From: an uncultured Oscillospiraceae bacterium
GTDB lineage: Bacteria > Bacillota > Clostridia > Oscillospirales > Oscillospiraceae
Length of the DNA: 16,408 nt
Direction: 5' to 3'
NCBI GenBank assembly: GCA_934646175.1
Contig: CAKUEI010000035.1
Span: forward strand, 1-16,408
In this document: positions 7,462-14,566 of the stretch, in pieces
Numbering within the stretch: position 1 is the stretch's first letter
How the letters are laid out: each line of letters opens with the position of its first letter
Translations under genes and position numbers: made by a program
Notes under the pieces: model-generated
Told to the model about the DNA's origin: nothing
The model's input: the letters and a program-made list of their open reading frames with translations, nothing else
Databases searched by the model: none

Positions 7462-8793
7462 GTGACTGTAAGTTTTATTTCTCTCGGGTGCGCCAAAAAT
7501 CTGGTGAACACCGAACAGATGATGGCCCTGGTGAAGGCGGCGGGCCATACCCTGCGGGAAGACCCCGACGGGGCGGACGCCGCCGTGGTGAACACCTGCG
7601 GCTTTATTGACAGCGCCAAAAGCGAGGCCATTGACCAGATCTTGGCTCTGGCGGAGCTGAAAAAGACGGGAAAGCTGGGCAAAATTCTGGTGGCCGGCTG
7701 CCTTTCCCAGCGGTATCAGGACGAAATTCGGGCGGAGCTGCCCGAGATCGACGGTCTTCTGGGCACCGGAAGCTATACCGACATCGTGAAGGCGCTGGAA
7801 GAAGTGCAGGCGGGCGGACAGCCCAACTTCTTCGGCGACATCGATCATACGGAGGAAGAGGTGCCCCGGGTGCTGGCCACGCCGCGGTATTCCGCCTATC
7901 TGAAGATCGCGGAGGGCTGCAATAACCACTGCGCCTACTGTGTCATCCCCTCTCTGCGGGGCAGGTACCGCAGCCGGGGCATGGTGGAACTGCTGCAGGA
8001 GGCCGAAGGGCTGGCCCAAAGCGGCGTGAAAGAGCTGATCGTGGTGGCGCAGGACATTACCCGGTACGGTACCGACCTGTGCGGAAAGCGCCTGCTGCCC
8101 GAGCTGCTGGAAAAGCTGTGCAGAATGGACTTTCACTGGATCCGGCTGCATTATCTCTACCCCGACGAGGTGGACGATGCGCTCATCGACGTTATCGCCC
8201 GGGAGAAGAAGATCCTCAATTATCTGGACATTCCCATTCAGCACGCCAGCGACAGGATGCTGAAGGCCATGAACCGGCGAGGGACGCAGGCGGACCTTCG
8301 CGTGCTGTTTCAGAAGCTGCGGGAAAAGATACCTGGAGTGGTGCTGCGCACCTCGCTGATCTGCGGCTTCCCCGGCGAGACGGAGGAGGACTTTGAGGAG
8401 CTGTGCGCGTTCCTGAAGGCTGTGCGCATCGAGCGGGCGGGGGTGTTTCCCTATTCTCGGGAGGAGGGAAGCGCCGCCTATTCCATGCCCCATCAGGTGG
8501 ACGAGGACACGGTGGCCCGGCGGGTAGAACTTTTGATTGACCTGCAGTCCCGGGTGATGGACGCGTATAACGAAGAGCGCCTGGGCGGCTATGAAGAAGT
8601 GCTGTGCGAGGGCTTTGACCCGGAGGCAGGCTGTTACTGGGGCCGCACCTATGCCGATTCCCCCGACATTGACGGGCGGGTGCTGTTCACCGCCGGAGAG
8701 CGGGTGCAGGCCGGACAGTTCGTCTGGGTACATATCACCGGCGTGGAGGACGGCGACCTCACCGGCGAAATGGATGAGGAGGGCCGCGTATGA
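7462..8793 (+). CDS. rimO: Ribosomal protein S12 methylthiotransferase RimO
   Basis: The product is a 443-residue radical-SAM methylthiotransferase that adds a methylthio group to a conserved Asp of ribosomal protein S12. The N-terminal UPF0004 domain has three cluster cysteines: C10 (SLGCAKN), C46 (NTCGFID) and C80 (AGCLSQ). The radical-SAM cluster is C153-x3-C157-x2-C160 (CNNHCAYC). A C-terminal TRAM-like segment lies after about residue 380 (YEEVLCEGFD, onward). SLGCAKNLVNTEQM and the overall length favour RimO over MiaB or MtaB. It starts with GTG at 7462, with AGGAG 11 nt upstream, a slightly long spacing. The TGA overlaps the pgsA ATG by 4 nt, so the two are coupled. Confidence 0.93.
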   Translation: MTVSFISLGCAKNLVNTEQMMALVKAAGHTLREDPDGADAAVVNTCGFIDSAKSEAIDQILALAELKKTGKLGKILVAGCLSQRYQDEIRAELPEIDGLLGTGSYTDIVKALEEVQAGGQPNFFGDIDHTEEEVPRVLATPRYSAYLKIAEGCNNHCAYCVIPSLRGRYRSRGMVELLQEAEGLAQSGVKELIVVAQDITRYGTDLCGKRLLPELLEKLCRMDFHWIRLHYLYPDEVDDALIDVIAREKKILNYLDIPIQHASDRMLKAMNRRGTQADLRVLFQKLREKIPGVVLRTSLICGFPGETEEDFEELCAFLKAVRIERAGVFPYSREEGSAAYSMPHQVDEDTVARRVELLIDLQSRVMDAYNEERLGGYEEVLCEGFDPEAGCYWGRTYADSPDIDGRVLFTAGERVQAGQFVWVHITGVEDGDLTGEMDEEGRV

Positions 8794-9317
8794 ACACCGC
8801 GAATAAGCTGACCATGCTGCGGGTGGTGATGATCCCGCTGTTTCTGATCTTCCTCTACTGCAGCTTTCCCTTCCACCAGATCGCGGCACTGATCGTTTTC
8901 ATCCTGGCCAGCTGCACCGATTTTGTGGACGGCTATGTGGCAAGGCATTTTGATCAGACCACCGATTTCGGCAAGTTCATGGACCCCTTGGCGGACAAGG
9001 TGCTGGTCGTCTCCGCCATGCTGTGGTTTGTGGAGAGCGGGCGGATGCCCGCGTGGGTGCTGGCCATCGTCATCGCCCGGGAGTTTGCCGTGTCTGGATT
9101 GCGGATGATCGCCTCCGGCAGAGGCAAGGTCATCGCGGCAGCCTGGTCCGGCAAGGTGAAGACTGCCACCACCATGGTGTGCATCTGCCTGATGCTGCTG
9201 CCGGTTCCAGGGTGGTTCAACACCCTGTGCGTCGTTCTGATCGCAGCCACCACTGTCTATTCCGGCGTGGAGTACTTCCTGAAAAACAAAGATGTGATTG
9301 ACTGGAACAACATTTGA
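8790..9317 (+). CDS. pgsA: CDP-diacylglycerol--glycerol-3-phosphate 3-phosphatidyltransferase PgsA
   Basis: The product is a 175-residue membrane enzyme that makes phosphatidylglycerophosphate, the precursor of phosphatidylglycerol. The CDP-alcohol phosphotransferase signature is complete: D44-x2-D47-G48-x2-A51-R52-x8-G61-x3-D65-x3-D69. About five hydrophobic segments are visible (near 8-25, 30-43, 73-90, 92-103 and 123-160). MNTANKLTMLRVVMIPLF at the N-terminus is typical of PgsA rather than of PssA or cardiolipin-type relatives. The ATG overlaps the rimO stop as ATGA. The rimO-pgsA pair is common in Firmicutes, often beside recA. Confidence 0.92.
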   Translation: MNTANKLTMLRVVMIPLFLIFLYCSFPFHQIAALIVFILASCTDFVDGYVARHFDQTTDFGKFMDPLADKVLVVSAMLWFVESGRMPAWVLAIVIAREFAVSGLRMIASGRGKVIAAAWSGKVKTATTMVCICLMLLPVPGWFNTLCVVLIAATTVYSGVEYFLKNKDVIDWNNI

Positions 9318-9335
9318 AGCCTGCAAACGGAAAGG

Positions 9336-9704
9336 ATGAGCGCAGATGGACCTTTTCTGCACCAGATGGTTTTCTTTGCGATCTTTGCGCTGGCGGTCAT
9401 TTTCTTCGTGGTGGGGCTGGTGCGCAGCATCAGCCGGTGGCACAGGAATAATGAATCCCCCCGGCTGACGGTGGATGCCATGGTAGTGGATAAGCGCACG
9501 GAGATCATCCGCCATCACCAGCATCAGGCTGACGGCATGGACATGGTGCATACCACCACGGATTATTTTGCGACCTTTCAGGTGGAAAGCGGGGACCGGA
9601 TGGAGTTCTGCGTGCCCGGCAGCGAATACGGAATGCTGATGCAGGGGGACAGGGGCCGGCTGAGCTTTCAGGGCACCCGGTACCTCGGCTTTGAACGGAA
9701 CTGA
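9336..9704 (+). CDS. Small single-pass membrane protein, DUF2500-like
   Basis: The product has 122 residues. One hydrophobic helix (about 11-30) is followed by a basic stretch (SISRWHRN) and a predicted beta-rich C-terminal domain of about 85 residues, with the YFATFQVESGDRMEF and VPGSEYGMLMQGDRGRLSFQGTRYLGFER segments that recall DUF2500 proteins. The family's function is not known. Orientation is uncertain; the basic residues after the helix suggest the soluble part may face the cytoplasm, but this is weak. The gene starts 18 nt after pgsA. Its purine-rich AAAGG touches the ATG directly, so either the ribosome binding site is poor or initiation relies on coupling. ATG at 9366 would remove the region before the helix and is the alternative. 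Confidence 0.7.
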   Translation: MSADGPFLHQMVFFAIFALAVIFFVVGLVRSISRWHRNNESPRLTVDAMVVDKRTEIIRHHQHQADGMDMVHTTTDYFATFQVESGDRMEFCVPGSEYGMLMQGDRGRLSFQGTRYLGFERN

Positions 9705-9720
9705 GAAGGAGGGCAAGAGC

Positions 9721-10581
9721 ATGGAACAGGAGCGATTTTGTGCGCGGCCCGGGGACTGTACGCCGCCGGACTGGAACGCGCGCCCCGCGGAGGCGGTGCG
9801 GCCTGTGGTGACCATGTCGGATGAAAAATGCCCGGGGTGCATGTTTTTGTCCGCGGAGTGGCTGATGGGGCCGCTGGAGGCCGAGGGCCTGCGGAAGCAC
9901 CCTTCGGATGAGTTGCATTTCTTCCTGGGTGGTAGCTGGGAGGAGCCGGAGCCTCTTTCCGGCGAGATCACCTTCCAGATCGAAAACGACACCCTGACCC
10001 TGACGGACACCTGTCTGGTGTTCGTGCCAGCCGGGAAGGCCCACGGCAACCTCCGGGTGAAGCGGCTGGAAAGACCGGTGATGCACGTAATGTGCCACAT
10101 GAACGAGGGCACTTATCGCTTTGACCCGGCGGAGGCCGCGGAACCGGCGGGGACATATGCCGGGCATAAGGTGGAGCGGTATGAGCCGGTGGATGGCAAG
10201 CTGCCCCAGGCACCTGAGGGCTTCCTCAAGCTGCTGCTGTGGCTGGACGGGGCCAAGCTGAAGGGTGCGCCGTACACCGAGGCGGTGTGGTTCCTGAAGG
10301 ATAACGACACCGGGCCGGAGACCCATGTGCACAGCAATCTGGACGAATTCATCGGCTTTCTCGGTTCTGACCCGGAAGACCCCGGTGCCCTGGGGGCGAA
10401 GATCAAATTCCTGCTGGACGGGGAATTTATCGAAAGCGACCGGTCCTGCATCATCTATGTGCCGAGGAATCATGAGCACAGCCCCATTCTGGTGCCGGAG
10501 CTGAGCCGGCCTGCCTACCATTTTTCCGGCGGAAACGGCGGGGACTATGCAAAGGAATCCAACAGCTCCTTCCGGAACTGA
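9721..10581 (+). CDS. Two-domain cupin (bicupin-like) protein, function unknown
   Basis: The product has 286 residues. The start is set by GAAGGAGGG 8 nt before the ATG. Two cupin-like halves are visible. The first has H60..E64-x-H66 and PAGKAHGN (103-110, matching the PxGxxHxN cupin motif 2). The second has THVHSNLDE (201-209, the HxHxxxxE motif 1) and VPRNHEHSP (247-255). These His/Glu residues are likely metal ligands. The N-terminus has three or four cysteines (C7, C13, C37, C40), with C37-x2-C40 a possible extra metal site. The substrate cannot be told; cupins include isomerases, oxygenases and sugar-binding sensors. It is the last gene of the plus-strand cluster, 16 nt after the DUF2500-like gene. 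Confidence 0.75.
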   Translation: MEQERFCARPGDCTPPDWNARPAEAVRPVVTMSDEKCPGCMFLSAEWLMGPLEAEGLRKHPSDELHFFLGGSWEEPEPLSGEITFQIENDTLTLTDTCLVFVPAGKAHGNLRVKRLERPVMHVMCHMNEGTYRFDPAEAAEPAGTYAGHKVERYEPVDGKLPQAPEGFLKLLLWLDGAKLKGAPYTEAVWFLKDNDTGPETHVHSNLDEFIGFLGSDPEDPGALGAKIKFLLDGEFIESDRSCIIYVPRNHEHSPILVPELSRPAYHFSGGNGGDYAKESNSSFRN

Positions 10582-10592
10582 AAAAGAAAACA

Positions 10593-10625
10593 AAGGGGCC
10601 GCAGGTTCGAATCCTGCGGCCCCTT
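10593..10625. other. Perfect hairpin mimicking a tRNA acceptor/T-arm minihelix; possible terminator
   Basis: A 13-bp perfect stem (10593-10605 with 10613-10625) encloses the 7-nt loop TTCGAAT. The inner 5 bp and loop equal a canonical tRNA T-arm (GCAGG-TTCGAAT-CCTGC), and the outer 7 bp behave as an acceptor stem (AGGGGCC/GGCCCCT). No D-arm, anticodon arm or CCA is present, so it is not a tRNA gene. On the plus strand the hairpin is followed by only a short T-poor tail. On the minus strand it is followed by TTTGTTTTCTTTTT, a good terminator tail. It may end transcription after the cupin gene, stop antisense transcription, or be a tRNA-derived relic. Confidence 0.6.
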
Positions 10626-10651
10626 GTCTGCCCCTTTGGCAGGAAGCGCCC

Positions 10652-10680
10652 TTGACACAAAATGCAGGCTGTGGTAATAT
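10652..10680 (+). promoter_or_regulatory. Strong sigma-A promoter of the cysE-cysS leader
   Basis: A perfect TTGACA -35 (10652-10657) and TAATAT -10 (10675-10680) are 17 nt apart, with a TGG extended -10 element at 10672-10674. The start site is predicted near 10687, at the beginning of the T-box leader. Confidence 0.88.
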
Positions 10681-10686
10681 ACTGTA

Positions 10687-10924
10687 GCAATAGGAAATGC
10701 GCGAGGAACGAAAAGAGTAGCACGCAAGCAGACCCACAGAGAGGGGACGTCACCGACTGAAAGCGGCCCCGGGAAGGCCCGTGTGAAGTGCATTCGGGAG
10801 CGCGAAGGGCAATGCCTTCCGGCTGCCCGGCCCCGTTACCGGCCGGGAACGAGTGAAACCAAGAGTGGAACCGCGGAATGTCTCTCCGCCTCTTGCATCC
10901 TTTCGGATGCAGGAGGCGGTTTTT
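10687..10924 (+). ncRNA. T-box riboswitch leader, tRNA-Cys-sensing
   Basis: A roughly 240-nt untranslated leader lies between a strong promoter and cysE. The T-box core GAGTGGAACCGCGG is at 10863-10876. Stem I-type conserved elements are present: AAGAGTAG, CAGAGAGG and GACTGAAAG. A candidate specifier TGC (Cys) at 10789-10791, in GAAGTGCA, is followed by the usual purine. The TGGA bulge (10866-10869) complements a UCCA 3' end, matching the U73 discriminator of tRNA-Cys. A terminator (10886-10924) competes with the antiterminator. Uncharged tRNA-Cys should therefore allow read-through into cysE-cysS. The exact Stem I base pairs were not folded. Confidence 0.92.
10886..10924 (+). terminator. 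Intrinsic terminator of the T-box leader
   Basis: A 15-bp stem (CCGCCTCTTGCATCC with GGATGCAGGAGGCGG, one G-U pair) with loop TTTC is followed by TTTTT (10920-10924). Its 5' side overlaps the sequence that would pair with the T-box in the antiterminator form, making it the regulated switch for cysE-cysS. Confidence 0.92.
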
Positions 10925-10962
10925 CATTTGATTTCGTATGGAGAGGGGTTAGGAGAAACGCT

Positions 10963-11652
10963 ATGAACCGACTTTCTGAGCTGCTGGGCGCTTATCAGGC
11001 CCGCGACCCGGCCGCACGCAGTAAGCTGGAGATTTTTTTGCTGTACCCAGGGGTACACGCCACGATTTTTCACCGGGTGTCCCACTGGCTATGGAAGCAC
11101 AAGCTGCGCTTTCTGGCCCGGCTGAATTCTCAGATCGCGCGCCACGCCACCGGGATCGAGATCCATCCCGGGGCGGTGATCGGGCGGCGGTTCGTCATCG
11201 ACCACGGCATGGGCATCGTCATCGGCGAGACCACGGAGATCGGCGACGACGTGCTGATCTATCACGGAGTGACCTTGGGCGGCACGGGGAAGGACCACGG
11301 GAAGCGCCATCCCACCATCGGCAATAACGTGATGGTGTCCGCCGGGGCGAAGGTGCTGGGTCCCTTCAAGGTTGGGGACAATTCCCGCATCGCGGCCAAC
11401 GCCGTGGTGCTGCGCGAGGTGCCGGAGGATGCCACCGCCGTGGGCATCCCCGCCCGCATCGTGCGTATCGGCGGGAAAAAGGTGGATTACGCCAGCCAGA
11501 TGGACCAGATCCACGTGTCCGACCCTGTGCAGCAGGAGCTGTGCCAGGTGCGGAAGCGGCTGGCAGAACTGGAAAAAACGGTGGGCGCTGCCCCCGGAGG
11601 CTGCGGCGGAGAGTCCGCCTGCGGCGATAAGGAAGGAGAAGAAAAAGCATGA
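10963..11652 (+). CDS. cysE: Serine O-acetyltransferase
   Basis: The product is a 229-residue enzyme that acetylates L-serine with acetyl-CoA to O-acetylserine, the precursor of cysteine. I chose the ATG at 10963 because TAGGAGA lies 6 nt upstream and it follows the leader terminator; in-frame codons further upstream fall inside the T-box RNA. A short N-terminal helical region (1-60) precedes the left-handed beta-helix of hexapeptide repeats (about 65-170). Catalytic-type residues D80-H81 (IDHG) and H116 (KRHPTI) are present, as is the VTLGGTGK stretch. It is of the short, EpsC-like Firmicute form. The C-terminal tail after about 190 is coiled-coil-like, then Gly/Cys-rich (C214, C220), and lacks the terminal Ile used by some CysE proteins to bind CysK. 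It overlaps cysS by 4 nt. Confidence 0.94.
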   Translation: MNRLSELLGAYQARDPAARSKLEIFLLYPGVHATIFHRVSHWLWKHKLRFLARLNSQIARHATGIEIHPGAVIGRRFVIDHGMGIVIGETTEIGDDVLIYHGVTLGGTGKDHGKRHPTIGNNVMVSAGAKVLGPFKVGDNSRIAANAVVLREVPEDATAVGIPARIVRIGGKKVDYASQMDQIHVSDPVQQELCQVRKRLAELEKTVGAAPGGCGGESACGDKEGEEKA

Positions 11653-13052
11653 AGATCTTCAATTCCATGACGCGGAAAAAAGAAGAATTCGTTCCCATGG
11701 TGCCCGGCGAGGTGAAAATGTACTGCTGCGGCCCCACGGTGTATAACTTTATTCACGTGGGCAACGCGCGGCCCATCATCATTTTTGACGTGCTGCGCCG
11801 CTATCTGGAATACCGGGGGTACCGCGTGACCTTCGCCCAGAACTTCACCGATGTGGATGATAAGATCATCCGCCGGGCCAATGAGGAGGGCATCTCCTCT
11901 CAGGAGGTGGCGGAGAAGTATATCAAGGAGTATTTCCAGGACGCCCATGCGCTGGGCGTCCACGACGCTACCATCCACCCCAAGGCCACGGAGAACATGG
12001 ATGCCATCATTGACATGGTGAAGACCCTGGTGGACAAGGGCTATGCCTATGAATCCAATGGAGATGTCTACTACCGGACGAAAAAGTTCGGCCATTACGG
12101 CTGCCTTTCCCATCAGCCGCTGGAGGATCTGGAGGCAGGGGCCCGAATCGACGTGAATGAGCAGAAGGAAGACCCCATGGACTTTGCCCTGTGGAAGGCG
12201 GCGAAGCCCGGCGAGCCTTACTGGGAGTCCCCCTGGGGCAAGGGCCGTCCGGGCTGGCACATCGAGTGCTCCGCCATGTCCAACCGCTATTTGGGCAAGA
12301 CACTGGACATCCACTGCGGCGGGCAGGACCTGCAGTTCCCCCATCATGAGAACGAGATCGCTCAGTCCGAGGCGGCCAACGGCTGCAAATTCGTCAACTA
12401 CTGGATGCACAATGGCTTTTTGAACATTGACAACAAGAAGATGAGCAAGTCCGAGGGCAATTTCTTCACCGTGCGGGACGCGGCGGCGGTGTACGGCTAT
12501 GAACCCATTCGCTTCTTTATGCTGTCCGCTCAGTACCGCAGTCCCCTGAACTACTCCAAGGAGTCTTTGGAGCAGGCACAGGCGGCCCTGCAGCGTCTGC
12601 ATACGGCGGACGAGAATCTGGACTTCCTCGACAAAAACGGTGCAGAGGGCGAGATGACCGAGGAGGAGAAGGCCTTCACCGCCACCTTTGAGGAGTACCG
12701 CAAGCGCTTTGACGAGGCCATGGATGATGACCTGAACACTGCCGACGCCGTGGGCGTGCTGTTTGAGCTGGTGCGCGCCATCAACACGGCGGTGGAGGGT
12801 ACCCCCACCAAGGCACTGGCGGAGGAATGCCGCAAGATGCTGCATGAGTTTACCGACGTGCTGGGCCTTCTCTATGAAAAGAAGGAAGAGGACACGGGAC
12901 TGGAGCAGAAGGTGGAAGAAATGATCACCGCCCGCGCTCAGGCCAAAAAGGAAAAGAACTGGGCAGAGGCCGACCGCATCCGTGATGCCCTGAAGGACAT
13001 GGGCGTGGAAATTATGGACACACCCCAGGGCGTAAAGTGGAAGAAGCTCTAA
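11649..13052 (+). CDS. cysS: Cysteinyl-tRNA synthetase
   Basis: The product is a 467-residue class I aminoacyl-tRNA synthetase that charges tRNA-Cys. The HIGH-type signature is HVGN (36-39) and the KMSKS loop is exact (264-268). The zinc ligands expected from the E. coli enzyme are all present: C27, C207, H232 and E236. The C-terminal DALR-type helical and anticodon-binding region ends in the usual READRIRDAL-like element (here WAEADRIRDALKDMGVEI). The ATG overlaps the cysE TGA (ATGA). Pairing with cysE under one Cys T-box joins cysteine synthesis to its use in translation. A terminator follows at 13073. Confidence 0.97.
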   Translation: MKIFNSMTRKKEEFVPMVPGEVKMYCCGPTVYNFIHVGNARPIIIFDVLRRYLEYRGYRVTFAQNFTDVDDKIIRRANEEGISSQEVAEKYIKEYFQDAHALGVHDATIHPKATENMDAIIDMVKTLVDKGYAYESNGDVYYRTKKFGHYGCLSHQPLEDLEAGARIDVNEQKEDPMDFALWKAAKPGEPYWESPWGKGRPGWHIECSAMSNRYLGKTLDIHCGGQDLQFPHHENEIAQSEAANGCKFVNYWMHNGFLNIDNKKMSKSEGNFFTVRDAAAVYGYEPIRFFMLSAQYRSPLNYSKESLEQAQAALQRLHTADENLDFLDKNGAEGEMTEEEKAFTATFEEYRKRFDEAMDDDLNTADAVGVLFELVRAINTAVEGTPTKALAEECRKMLHEFTDVLGLLYEKKEEDTGLEQKVEEMITARAQAKKEKNWAEADRIRDALKDMGVEIMDTPQGVKWKKL

Positions 13053-13072
13053 ATAAACGCTGAAAACAAAAA

Positions 13073-13109
13073 CTCCCCGTTCCGCAGTCTGCGGAACGGG
13101 GAGCTTTTT
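13073..13109. terminator. Bidirectional intrinsic terminator between convergent genes
   Basis: A 13-bp perfect stem (CTCCCCGTTCCGC with GCGGAACGGGGAG) and loop AGTCT is followed by CTTTTTC on the plus strand. On the minus strand it is followed by GTTTTTGTTTTC. It can end both cysE-cysS and the converging minus-strand membrane-kinase gene, whose stop is only 8 nt beyond the T-run. Confidence 0.93.
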
Positions 13110-13116
13110 CGCCTTT

Positions 13117-14430
13117 TTATGCGGACTGGACCAGAGAGGGGCGCCAGCGGCGGAGAATGTCCACCAACTGCTCCACCGTGGCGTCCAGCCCCAGAAGACC
13201 GCTGTCAATGGAGATGTGGTAGTCGTCCATCTTGCCCCAGCTGTGGCCGGTGTAGCGCTTATAGTGGTTGGCACGCTGGGTGTCCTTGGCGCGCAGCTCT
13301 TCCGGTGCGTCCACGGAGGAGATGCCGTAATCCTCCACAATGCGGCGGAGGCGGTCCTCTTTATCCGCATGGACAAAAACGCGGAAGCAGTCCGGGTTGT
13401 CCGCCAGCACCTGACCGGCGCAGCGGCCCACGATGACGCAGGACTCCTGGTGGGCGAGCTTGCGGATGACCTTGCTCTGGGCCTCGAACAGGGCGTCGGC
13501 AGGGGAGAGGTCATCGGTGTAGGCGTAGTTCTGCATGACCAGATCGTAAAGGAAGCTGTTGGTCATCTTCTCTTCCTTTTGGGCGACTACCTCCGGCGTA
13601 AGGCCGGCCTCCTGCGCGGCCAGGGTGATAAGCTGGCTGTCGTAGAAGCTGAGGTTCAGTCGCTGGGCGATCTTTTCACCGATCAGGTGTCCGCCGCTGC
13701 CGAATTCCCGGCCGATAGTGATGACCACATGAGGTGCGTTCCCGGCATTGGCGACGGCAGCGGGGGAAGCGGCGGGCGCTTCGGCGCGGTCAGACACCAG
13801 CGCGTTGAGAAAGGTGAGGCGCTTGCTCCAGAATTTGGCGAAAAGGCCCACGGTGAGGGCGCTGACGATAGTGCCCTCCCGCACGCCCTGAATGGAGCCG
13901 AACAGGGCGAAGGAAAGGACGCAGGAGAGAGCGGTGAAAGTGGCATCGCAAATTACCTTCAGGGTGCTGAAGTCCTTTTTCAGCACGGTGGAGAGGGCTT
14001 TGGTGAATGCCTCGCCGGAGAGCATGACCACGTTGGCGGTCACCTCAATGGTGACGCCGAGGGCCAGCACGATGCAGCCGATGACCAGCGTGACTAGTCG
14101 AATGGGGTAAAGCGACGGCTGATAAAAAGAAAGCAGGGACATGCTGAAGTCCACAAAAAAGCTGTACAGGAAGGAAACGGGAAGCTGCAGCAGCTGAATG
14201 AGCTTGAAGTTCTTCCTCAGCACCAGGATCTGCAGGAGAATGAGGGCCACATTGAACACCGTGATGAAGGTGCCCAGCGAGGGGGAGAAGCGAAGGCTGA
14301 GCACGTAGGCGATGCTGGAGTTGGGAGAGGTGCCGAGGCCGGTTTTGGTGATGAGCGCGGTGCCGAGAGACATGAAAAACAGGCCGACGACGAAGAGAAG
14401 GTAACGCTTTGCGGTTTCTTTTTTGGACAT
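13117..14430 (-). CDS. YitT/YczE-like membrane domain fused to a cytidylate-kinase-like domain
   Basis: The product has 437 residues. I chose the ATG at 14430 (AAGGAGG 8 nt upstream on the minus strand); an upstream in-frame ATG at 14466 lacks a site. Residues 1-205 form about five hydrophobic helices (about 9-28, 52-71, 80-100, 110-135 and 160-200) with a GLGTSPNSS motif (31-39), recalling the YitT/YczE (DUF6198-type) membrane family. A linker rich in Ala and Pro (about 216-233) leads to a cytosolic P-loop domain. This domain has GREFGSGGHLIGEKIA (240-255, the altered phosphate loop of cytidylate-kinase-like proteins), FYD (262-264), IVGRCAGQVL (333-342) and a lid-like RAKDTQRANHYKRYTG segment. 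No frameshift joins the halves. The substrate is unknown; it could phosphorylate a nucleotide or act as a regulated transporter or sensor. Confidence 0.82.
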   Translation of the reverse strand: MSKKETAKRYLLFVVGLFFMSLGTALITKTGLGTSPNSSIAYVLSLRFSPSLGTFITVFNVALILLQILVLRKNFKLIQLLQLPVSFLYSFFVDFSMSLLSFYQPSLYPIRLVTLVIGCIVLALGVTIEVTANVVMLSGEAFTKALSTVLKKDFSTLKVICDATFTALSCVLSFALFGSIQGVREGTIVSALTVGLFAKFWSKRLTFLNALVSDRAEAPAASPAAVANAGNAPHVVITIGREFGSGGHLIGEKIAQRLNLSFYDSQLITLAAQEAGLTPEVVAQKEEKMTNSFLYDLVMQNYAYTDDLSPADALFEAQSKVIRKLAHQESCVIVGRCAGQVLADNPDCFRVFVHADKEDRLRRIVEDYGISSVDAPEELRAKDTQRANHYKRYTGHSWGKMDDYHISIDSGLLGLDATVEQLVDILRRWRPSLVQSA

Positions 14431-14457
14431 TGCTCTGCCTCCTTGCGATTTGTCTCT

Positions 14458-14487
14458 ATTGTACACGCGAAAGGCACACTGTGAGAA
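14458..14487 (-). promoter_or_regulatory. Possible promoter of the membrane-kinase gene
   Basis: On the minus strand a TACAAT -10 (14458-14463) lies 28 nt before the ATG at 14430, with a weak TTCTCA -35 (14482-14487) at 18-nt spacing. TTGTCA occurs upstream but is too distant (25 nt). The -10 is good and the -35 is doubtful. Confidence 0.45.
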
Positions 14488-14531
14488 TTGACAAAGAGAA
14501 CGAGATTAAACTTGGAAAAGATAACAAATCA

Positions 14532-14566
14532 TGTGAAAATGACGAAATCAAGTTTACATTTTCACA
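14532..14566. repeat. Perfect 10-bp inverted repeat upstream of the membrane-kinase gene
   Basis: TGTGAAAATG (14532-14541) and CATTTTCACA (14557-14566) are perfect complements separated by 15 nt of AT-rich DNA. It lies in the intergenic region about 100 nt upstream of the membrane-kinase start and beside the terminator of the ATPase gene. It has no T-run of its own, so an operator or a cruciform is more likely than a second terminator. The binding protein is unknown. Confidence 0.5.

Noticed and set aside
10593..10625. A complete tRNA gene
   Set aside because: Only acceptor-like and T-arm-like parts exist. The upstream DNA is the cupin coding end, with no D-arm or anticodon arm.
10783..10962. 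Upstream in-frame extension of cysE
   Set aside because: This stretch is the T-box leader with its terminator. The true ATG at 10963 has a ribosome binding site.
11487..13514. A 675-codon minus-strand frame across cysS
   Set aside because: It lies antisense to an unambiguous cysteinyl-tRNA synthetase and crosses the bidirectional terminator. It has no recognisable domains.
13216..14097. Long plus-strand reading frame opposite the membrane-kinase gene
   Set aside because: Its protein is rich in His, Gly, Ala and Asp without family motifs, and the minus-strand frame has clear membrane helices and a P-loop. It is a shadow of GC-rich coding DNA.
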